A stretch of 64,000 bases of DNA from Cryptomeria japonica (lineage: Eukaryota > Streptophyta > Pinopsida > Cupressales > Cupressaceae), in assembly GCF_030272615.1 (NCBI RefSeq), contig NC_081406.1, positions 402,580,939 to 402,644,938 on the forward strand. The letters run 5' to 3'. The notes under the pieces are model-generated. The model was not told the origin of the DNA, made no database searches, and saw nothing but the letters and a program-made list of their open reading frames with translations. Made by a program: the position numbers and the translations under genes. Below, piece after piece: positions 55,897-64,000 of this stretch; the first letter of the stretch is position 1, and each line of letters begins with the position of its first letter.

Positions 55897-58266
55897 AATG
55901 AAAACTATGTTACAATGTTTAGGGCACCAACCCAAGGAGCTACAACTCAATGTTCACAATAAAAACATCAAATACAAAAGTAGTTGTCTTGTTACAAGTG
56001 AATCTTGCAACCATTTCTTATACCTTACTCTGCTAATAAGATACCTTCTCTACTATGCCAAATCACTCTTCTGCTACTCTACTGCCGACAAACCCTACCG
56101 GTACACCTCTTCTACTCTTTTTCTTTGTAGGGTCTCCTCCTCACTGCTCTACACTTTACCAATACTAAACTCTAGCGGTCCACTATCTGCCTTCTCTGCA
56201 ACTCTTTTCACTTTTGCTTTGTCGGTATAACCACTACTGGTTCTGCTCTTCACTCTCCCTCTTTTCTCAGATACTCTTTGAGCACTTGGTTCATTTTCTC
56301 TCACATGCATAAGTAACACTTAATCACTTTGCAATAGCACAATATATTTCTTCTCTTCAGCAGTAGCTAACAATGTATTTGGCCTTCATATTTTAGACTG
56401 GTTTTCCCACCAAAAGACAATTCAAAATCTAGGCGGTTCGGGTTTCCTCATCATCTTCATGGAAAACCAAATCCAATCAGATCTTGCTTGATCTAATCTC
56501 CCTGACATCCATCTGTACATATTTTCCATCAACGTGCCTTCTTGATCATGTCTTCTACCTTTGGCGATCTTTTTTTTCCCTATCGATTGATCTTTTGATC
56601 AACCACCAAGATTTGTCTTGTTGTTTCCTTCATCTGCCTCAATCTCCTTAATTAGTCTTAGCTAGCTCATAGTTTTCCTCCAGACCTCGAGCTGCAAACC
56701 TCTACAACATGTCCTATGATTTGTGGGATCTTTCATTAATGTCGACCAACTCTCCAACTACCCTGTCGGTTCACATTCTTCCTTCATGAGAATGAAGGTT
56801 CACCACCTTCACTCCATGTGGCATTCATGTTGACTAGTTTCCATCTTGACTCTTTCATGTCGGTCTAGATAGGATCATCGACCAAACATTCTACCGGTTC
56901 CTCTTTCCTGCCAATATACAAACCCTGTCAGCATCTAAAACTCTACCGGTTAACTCATCATGTCTGAACTCTGTTGAATTACCAGTGGAACACCTTGATC
57001 GGTCATTAGACATGTCTATCTTGAGCATGCTCATTCCCACAAGGTGGGAAGACATCTGCATCTGCATCTTGCTCATATTACCAGTGGATTTACATATCGG
57101 TAAACCTTCTTGATGACACTCTGTCATCAACTATCAATAGCCTTCATCTTCAGTCCGACCATTCTCCTCTGACTGCATCTGATCAGACTTGCCTTCTCCC
57201 CGATTAGCTCAGACCATATCATAACTAGTTTGTTAATATGACAAACACATCACACTCCTTCTGTACCAACATTTCAACATGCCTTTACCTCTTCTCTCTT
57301 ATCTCAAAGAATCATGATGCACACTATGCATACCTAAAGATAAGTTCCATTTACCGGTGGACTGACACCTTGACATCTTCATTCTGTAATGTACTCATGT
57401 GGCTTCCTTGTTTTTGTAGCATATCTTCAAACAGGCACATGTGATCCGATGATGGCACTTTCACTGTCAGTCATTTCTTCTCATGATGACTGTATCTTCA
57501 TCAGGTGGGAGTCTTGTTGTTCTACAACCTTACAGCATACCTGTGACCTGTTCATTCTTCTCCTCCAGTGTTGATGTGATTCAGGTAACATTGTGCCTCT
57601 TCATCACAATCAACCGCTCAAACACCTTGCCCATCCTGCTTGTACACTGGTCATGATCTTTGCAAGCTGATAACCACTCACTTGGTTGATCTGACTTCCC
57701 CATGTCAACACATCACTTACCAGTTGGCATCCTTTCCTTACCAGTGATACACTATACCATTATTGATCACCTTACCTTTCCATCCACACAAGTCAGACAC
57801 CAACTTGTGTATCGGTGACTCCCGGGGTCATCTTCATTACCTTACTGGTGTTCTACAATAGAGGGTGATATCAAAGATATCTCAACCTGTACTCCTCCTT
57901 GAAAATGTTGTACATATATCTCTCATACCGATAGACATCCCATACCGATTGACATCAATGACAACCCAATGCCAACAAATATTCATTCATCTAGCTTACC
58001 ATTCATTCATCTAGCTTAATCTTGCATCCATTTAGTTTATTCTTGTGCTCCTATAGATTAAATCCTTCATCTTGGTGTAGTCTAGTCACTGGTATTGCTT
58101 AGACAAATCTAAGAGAAAGTCTATACTCATATCTTTTAGAAGGCAATTGATCGATTTGTTATGTTTTTTATATTCATGATTATATTTGTCTAACCATGCA
58201 TGCAATGACTAAATTGAAGTGTTGTGTCTTACAGCTTACAGACTTTATCCACTTTTCACACATACA

Positions 58267-60179
58267 GATAGAGTGTAGGTACTTTGCTTGATTAATATAT
58301 ATGGAAGGAGAGGGAAAGGTATATCTTTTATAGAGATCACCTTAAAAATGGAGGGCTAGGATTAAGAGGTGAAGGGATAAATGGTCGGCTCAAATTAGAG
58401 GGTAGGTATAGAAAATAGGAAAATATTAGAGAGGTGGTTAAAGGTAGATTAAGATATGAATGACAAGTGTAATGGAGGGAAAAATATAATGAATTAATTA
58501 AATATAAAATAATTAATTAATAGAAGAGGTGGGGCCAATTAAATAAATAAAATATTTGTTTAATTTAGGGAAAGGGTAATTTAAATAAAGAAAAATATTT
58601 ATTTAAATTAGAAAAGGCTTAGAAGAGGATAAATTAATTAATTAATTAAAAAAAAATCTATTTAATTAATAGAAGGCTTAGTATAAAACAATTAAATAAA
58701 TAAATCAAGCTAGGAGAATTTTAGGTGTCTACAAATCCTTTATCTTTACCCTTCACCCTTAGTCAAATAAATTTACATTTATTTTATTTAGTTTAACCTT
58801 CACCTTTATCCTTCACCATTGATTAAATAAATTTACATTTATTTAATTATGTCTAAATCTTATCCCACAAATCCTCCCACTAAATCAATTAATTAATGCC
58901 TACTTAATCCTTGACTACTCAATTCTAGCCTTTGAATCCATCTACATGGATCAATGTCTAAACTTTCCATCATGTGACAAGTGTCCCTACCCTCCTCTTT
59001 CTCACACATGTGTGAGCATGAAAGGTCACATCATAGCCACTGTACCTCTTACAAATATCATAGACATGTCACCTTTACTAGCCCTCTACCTTTTACACAT
59101 GTGACTTTTACAGGTCAGCCTATCTCTTACACATGTCATAGATATGTCTCTTTCATGAGCTTCCCCATGTTTTCTCACGCATGTGTGATCACACTTAGCA
59201 CTTACACCTCAATTCTCATTGTGACACTTGTCACAAGGCTAATCTTTCAAATCTAGTTTAACCACACTCCCATCAATCTTAACCGCCCAACTGACTTTGA
59301 ATCTTGGCCATTCATTTTCCTCATGAAAAATATATACATTAAGGCCTCTTCTCTCATTTTAACCATATCTTCATATGCTATCATTATATTGTCCATTTCA
59401 TCATGCAATCATCCTTATCATGCTATCATGTTGTTGGATCAAACAATAACCACATCCAACTAGTCATGAACATTTCAAGCTACTTATCATTTTGAATTTT
59501 GTGTGTGTTTATTTGAATAGGTTAATTTTATATGCATAATCCATTATTACATTTGCATGCATTCAAATTCCATACAAAACATTAAAAGAAGATTGAATTT
59601 AATAGATCCAACCTCGATTTTGTTGAGAAGAGGGTTGACTATTGATTTAATTTTGTTCCTTTTGTTTAGTTGAAGATGTAATTGAGAGAGTGTAATTTGA
59701 AAGCTAGATAGGGTGAATGATAGAGATTTGACATAATAAAGTGAGAACAATGGGCTATAGACACAAATTGCAAACATAGAGTTAAGTTTGAGTAGAAGAA
59801 ACAAAGGAGAACCTCTGATAATAAGTTTCGTCTGAAAGTGTGCGATCATGTGGCAATTAGCGACCTGGTCCATGATATGCAAACAAACAAGAATTTTTTA
59901 AAATCAAGATGTCGCTCAATAGATATTCTCGAAAGATCACCAAAAATTCTCAAGGTCGTGTGGCAATTAGCAACCCAGTCCTCTTATTTTCATCTCTACA
60001 AAAGTCAAAACCGATCATCATCACCTTCTTTGTCATAATCTTTATTCATGGCTCTTGGATCTATCGCCTACATGAAGAAAGAAGAAATATGATGTTTTTG
60101 ATGGGGGTTTCCCTTAGGTCAAACCTTGTATTTGAATTTAACCCTTGAATTGAATTGAAATTGAACCTAATAATGGAAT
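58267..60179. other. AT-rich flank between T1 and N3
   Basis: No gene seen. 58480-58720 is rich in ttaattaa and aaataaat. A unit of about 60-65 bases (tttacccttcaccctta...aataaatttacatttattt) occurs twice at 58735-58860. Phrases cttacacatgtcatagatatgtc recur at 59045-59150. The phrase gtggcaattagc(g/a)acc repeats at 59851 and 59959. The source of this DNA is unknown. Confidence 0.5.
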
Positions 60180-61491
60180 TGATGCAAGATAGAAAACACT
60201 TGCCTGCAACTTCACACACTAACACAAATGAAAATGTAGAGAATCTCTGTTGAAAATTGACACATACTCCGATCGCAACAAAGAAATAAAATTACATCCT
60301 TTTAAATCTACAGACACAACTTAGAAATCATGGCATCTCAATGACCTTACAATCTAAACACTCCCATCTACCCTAACTCTCCTTTATACACATCTCAACT
60401 ATTGCTCCACACATTCAACTCACAATTTTGGTTGCTACTTTACTCGTATCCTCTTCTCTTTTCATAGAAACCCACACACACTCTACAAAGATCAATTCTG
60501 ACTCCCACTTCATGGGCCAATTTTACTCTTTAAAAACCTCTATGTTAATGCGCAGACCCCCTTCATTTATAATAGCTTGTGCACTTTAAAGATTGCCTTC
60601 ATAATCTTTTCTATCAAAGAAGGAATCATCTTTCATTTTATTGGTGTCTATTAGTCTTCCCTATCGATGTCCCTTGGCCTTTTTACTTTCCTTTATTTGT
60701 TTCTAAAGTTTTTTTATAGCACCATATTGCAATTGATGGTGTGTTTTTAATTTGCAATCTACACCAAATTTAAAATGCCTCTTCAATGTGGCAGTAACCA
60801 ATCTATGTCTGGACTCCTCATTATTCCATTCAATGTTTGTGTAATTTTTTATACCCGTCAATTTCTTTTATATTTTATGTTTATTGCCATGAATTACTTT
60901 TGTTCAAAATTCTCTTTCATATGTTGTGGTTTTGCCTTGTGTTTTTCTTACCTCCTCAATATCGAATCTGATCTATTATAATACCTAATAATTTCATTTA
61001 TTTAAAAATTTCTAAATCCTTTTCAACAAATTCATTATGTGCACACTTGAAATTAGTCCACATGTGAGGTCTATGCTTCCATATTTGCATATGTTTCTAC
61101 TAGGACATTTTAAAAAAGAAATAGAACCATTATGCTTTGATGGATGTCATGTTCACAAGTTGCATACATACTAACTAACCAATTGTATTTTCTTGACAAC
61201 AACTAGAACCTATGCGACAAATCTAGTTTCTACAAAATCTTGCAATCATTGCATTCCATGAGACATATTTTTGAAGCATTGTGTAAACAATTAAGGCGCA
61301 TTGTTCTACAATTCACATTTTGTAGACATGTATGTCAAGGCAATTCCAACTAAAATATCTAACTATGCTAATTGCATCCAATGTTGAGAAATGAAAATAG
61401 AAGTAAAAAAAACCAAACAAACTGAAAAATTAAACCTACATTTTTTTTGTGTGATACAAGATAGCTCATGCACTTGGGTGCTCCTACACCA
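60180..61491 (-). repeat. N3 3' LTR
   Basis: It matches 62664-63973 throughout (tgatgcaagatagaaaacac to gggtgctcctacacca). No clear purine tract is seen beside it on the interior side. Confidence 0.8.
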
Positions 61492-61899
61492 GACATGTTG
61501 GGTAGGAAAAATTTTGTGAGTAGAATTCACCAAATGGAATTAGGTATCTGAACTACCCCTTTCAGGTTGTAAACAACTTGAAACAAACTCCATCACTAAT
61601 GTAGATAGAGTTAGCTTCTTTGTCTGCCTCTTCCAACACTTAGTTGGGACTCTTGCTGACCTCCTCCACCAAGTGTAATCTCTTCTCCTCTTCCCTCTCA
61701 TGGACTCCTGTCAACCAAAGATCGTCCTCCTATACCAAAAAATTTAACCACTCTTGTTTTTTTTTGTGGGTTTTAACCCACCATAAGCTAACCACCTCAA
61801 TCAAATCTCACCAGTGACAACATCTACCACTTCTACATGTAAACACACCATAACCCCATACAAATCTGCAACATCCACTTGCACTTTCTCTCTAACTTC

Positions 61900-62640
61900 T
61901 ACATGCTCATATGTAATATCTTCTCTTTTCATTTCTACTTCATAAAATGTACAAAATTAATAATTACCTCTATTGAAGCATCCTCTTCAACCTCTATGGC
62001 TGCAATGTCTACTTCATCATAATTCACTACAACTACAAATTCCTCAAGTATTTCTACTACATCTCCACTTGACACAAACAATATGTCATCCTTATCAGGT
62101 TCTTGATTAATCTATGTGACAACTTCTATCATCTAAACTATCACCTCTTCTACAACCTTAATCTAAAAAGTATTTTCTCCTCCGTCACATTCTCGGCTTT
62201 CACTTGCCAACTGACAATCCACTGTGTCTGTGTTCTCCTCGTTCTTCTTTTCACTCATGTGGACTACTATGAAATCTTTCTTCATCTAGCTACAACTATC
62301 CGTTCTCAATGGGAATCTCCACATCCTATAGATCTCTTCCCAATATTTCCCAAGAACAAAATCAACACGGGACTCCTCATGACCTACCTCTTCCTCTTCT
62401 TTGGACTCATCATGTGTGCTACAATCTTCCACTCTACAATTTACAAAACATCATGGCTTCAAGATCTCAACTGATTAGGACTTCACACACCTACAATGAT
62501 CCTCTTAAGATCTCCACAATCGCTTCAAACTTTCAAGTGTGAATTGCCTCATGATCAACAATCTATTCACATAACTGCACTCATCACCCGTAGGTCCTGG
62601 CATAGGTTGCCTCACGTTCGACGCTCTACCTATGCACTTA
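61900..62640 (-). pseudogene. N3 internal acidic frame, unassigned
   Basis: On the minus strand one frame from about 62640 to 61920 reads NRLLIMRQFTLESLKRLW, then CSTHDESKEEEEVGHEESRV, KYWEEIYRMW, KKDFIVVHMSEKKNEEN and DVVEILEEFVVVVNYDEVDI. About eight stops (mostly TAG/TAA) interrupt it without a frame change. It is strongly acidic with no recognised domain. A Gag-like or unrelated captured sequence are both possible. Confidence 0.4.
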
Positions 62641-62648
62641 GAACCTCT

Positions 62649-62662
62649 ATCTCTAATACCAT
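62649..62662 (-). other. N3 primer binding site
   Basis: The minus strand reads aatggtattagaga directly after the LTR end. It is one change from the tggtatcagag initiator-tRNA site. Confidence 0.7.
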
Positions 62663-62663
62663 T

Positions 62664-63973
62664 TGATGCAAGATAGAAAACACTTTCATACAACTTAATA
62701 CACTAACACAAATAAAAATGTAGAGACTCTCTAATCAAAATTGAAACATACTCTGATTGCAAAAAAGAAATCAAATTACATCCTTTTAAATATATAAACA
62801 CAACTTAACAATTAAAGGTCATAGACTTACAATCTACAAACTCACATATACCCTAACTCTCATTTCTGTACACCTCAACTCATGCTCCACATATTCAACT
62901 CATACTTTTTGTTGCTACTTTACTCATATCCTCTTCTCTTTTGACATCGACCCCCACACATTCCATAAAGATCGATTCCCACTCCCACTTCATAGGCCAA
63001 TTTTACTCTTCAAAAACCTCTTTGTTAATGTGTAACCCCCCTTCATTTCTAATAGCCTCTACAATTTAAAGGTTGCCTTCATAATCTTTGTTGTCAAGAA
63101 GGATTCATCTTCCATTTGATGGCCATTTATTAGTCTTCCCTATTGATGTCCCTTGGCCTTCTTACTTTCCTTTATTTGTTTCTACCATATTTTTTTACAA
63201 CTCCATATTGTAATTGATGGTGTGTTTTTAATTTGCAATTTGTACCAAATTTAAAATGCCTCTTCAACTTGGCAGTAACCAATTAATGTCTGGACTCCTC
63301 ATTATTCCATTAGATGTTTGTGTCATTTTTTATATCCATCAATTTCTTTTACATTTTATTTTTATTGCTATGAATCATTTTTGTTCAAAAGTCTCTTGCA
63401 TATGTTGTGGTTTGGCCTTGTGTTTTTCTTACCTACTCAATATTGAAGACAATCTATTATAATACCTGGCAATTTCATTTATTTGAAAATTTCTAAATCC
63501 TTTTCAACAAATTCATTTTGTGCATACTTGCAATCAGTCCACATACGAGGTCTATGCTTCCATATTTGCATTTGTCTACCAAGACATTTAAAAAAGAAAT
63601 AGAACCATTATACTTTGATGGATGCCATGTTCACAGGTTGCATACATACTGGCCAACCAATTTTATTTTCTTGACAACAATTGGAACCTATGCAACAAAT
63701 ATATTTTCTACAAAATCTTGCAATCATTGCATTCTAGGAGACGACATCCTTTTGAGGCATTGTGTAAACAATTAAGGTGCGTTGTTCTATAATTCACATT
63801 TTGTAGACATGTATGTCAAAGAAGTTGTAACTACAACATATAATTGTTCCAATTGCATCCAATGCTGAGAAATGTCATTATAAGTCTAAACTAGTCAAAC
63901 AACCTAAAAAATTAAACCTCAATTTTTTTTGTTTGATGCAAGATGTCTTGTGCGCTCGGGTGCTCCTACCCCA
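62664..63973 (-). repeat. N3 5' LTR
   Basis: 1310 bases, the partner of 60180-61491. It ends at tacccca before the TSD. Confidence 0.8.
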
Positions 63974-64000
63974 AGAATTGATTGAATTGAAAAGATTTTC

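Larger units (their letters stand above)
55641..57977 (-). mobile_element. Solo LTR D (copia-style) in the T1 3' LTR
   Basis: The exact TSD aatat lies at 55636-55640 and 57978-57982. On the minus strand the block begins tgttggcattggg and ends gtgtgtaaca. It has the U3 motif (57949-57964) and both U5 hairpins but no PBS, PPT or internal genes. At 2.3 kb it is a long solo LTR. The minus-strand open stretch 57130-56891 looks fortuitous. Confidence 0.85.
1..58266 (+). mobile_element. T1: Ty3/gypsy retrotransposon, Tat/Ogre-like, host of all nested insertions
   Basis: The end of the 5' LTR (1-75) matches 58191-58266, the end of the 3' LTR (shared run from aaccatgca to acttttcacaca). Between them the + strand order is PBS, leader, gag, protease, G-patch segment, RT, RNase H, second RNase H, integrase, an antisense ORF and tandem repeats. 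That order, with a second RNase H and an antisense 3' ORF, is known for the Tat lineage of Ty3/gypsy. All frames carry stops and frameshifts, so the copy is dead. Four direct insertions (A, B, N1, D) interrupt it. The 5' LTR extends beyond the window, so the outer TSD cannot be checked. Confidence 0.85.
54625..58266 (+). repeat. T1 3' LTR, interrupted by solo LTR D
   Basis: It begins tgtaaaaccctaaaaatgg and ends acttttcacacataca, matching 1-75 at its end. The U3 is AT-rich. A TATA element, tctataaattc, lies at 55449-55459 and probably starts T1 transcription about 30 bases on. Without D the LTR is about 1.3 kb. Phrases attcatctagctta repeat four times around the insertion point. Confidence 0.8.
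60180..63973 (-). mobile_element. N3: compact non-autonomous LTR element
   Basis: Two direct repeats of 1312 and 1310 bases (60180-61491 and 62664-63973) flank 1172 internal bases. On the minus strand the LTR starts tgg(t/g)gtaggagcaccc and ends cttgcatca. A PBS (aatggtattagag) follows the right-hand LTR. The TSD is ggaat (60175-60179) against agaat (63974-63978). No polymerase or integrase can fit in the interior. LTRs differ by roughly 10-12% by eye, so it is old. Confidence 0.8.

Noticed and set aside
56891-57130. A minus-strand open stretch in solo LTR D
   Set aside because: No domain, inside an LTR, and no sign of codon selection.
58980-59256. A 91-codon open stretch
   Set aside because: It is made of degenerate repeats (cacatgt..., catagacatgtc...) and shows no protein-like features.
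1-64000. CRISPR-like arrays, tRNA or rRNA genes
   Set aside because: The repeats are tandem or LTR-type without regular spacers, and no tRNA or rRNA sequence was recognised. Content is plant nuclear retroelement DNA.

Overview
The window reads as a plant nuclear intergenic region, most likely from a large repeat-rich gymnosperm (conifer-like) genome. The organism call is an inference from element style, heavy nesting and decay; no single-copy host gene was found on either strand. Essentially all of 1-58266 is one old LTR retrotransposon with other LTR elements inserted into it, up to four levels deep. The remaining 5.7 kb is AT-rich flank plus one compact LTR element.

Layout. Host element T1 (Ty3/gypsy, Tat/Ogre-like, + strand) starts before the window. 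Its 5' LTR ends at 75, and PBS, leader, gag, protease, a G-patch segment, RT, RNase H, a second RNase H and integrase follow to 11199. Its 3' region carries an antisense plant-mobile-domain (PMD) gene (16420 down to 12755) and a tandem-repeat array. Its 3' LTR is 54625-58266. Into T1 went: solo LTR A (4516-5760); truncated copia fragment B (14381-15662); N1 (17461-54500, minus strand, exact TSD catca); and solo LTR D (55641-57977, exact TSD aatat). Into N1 went N2 (21449-44100) and copia element C1 (45340-52737). Into the 5' LTR of N2 went chromovirus K1 (24289-37933, minus, 4.3-4.4 kb LTRs). N3 (60180-63973) lies outside T1.

The boundaries are cross-checked. LTR pairs, PBS and PPT sequences and TSDs agree, and interrupted reading frames or repeats resume on the far side of the insertions (T1 protease, T1 satellite array, N1 gag, N1 ORF2). 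By eye, LTR pairs differ by a few percent in K1 and about 7-10% in C1, N1 and N2. K1 is therefore the youngest, which fits the nesting.

C1 and K1 are complete in layout but dead. Each keeps its whole gag-pol in one frame broken almost only by TAG stops. N1, N2 and N3 are LTR elements without any polymerase. N1 codes for a coiled-coil, multi-zinc-knuckle Gag remnant plus a long ORF I cannot assign. N2 has a long Q/E-rich frame of unknown function. N3 has a short acidic frame.

The most interesting signals are: two RNA-type hairpins near the 3' ends of unrelated copia-style LTRs whose stems change in a compensatory way; the antisense PMD gene with its own TATA box, short first exon and splice donor; the polymerase-less elements N1 and N2; and the CAG-to-TAG style of inactivation.
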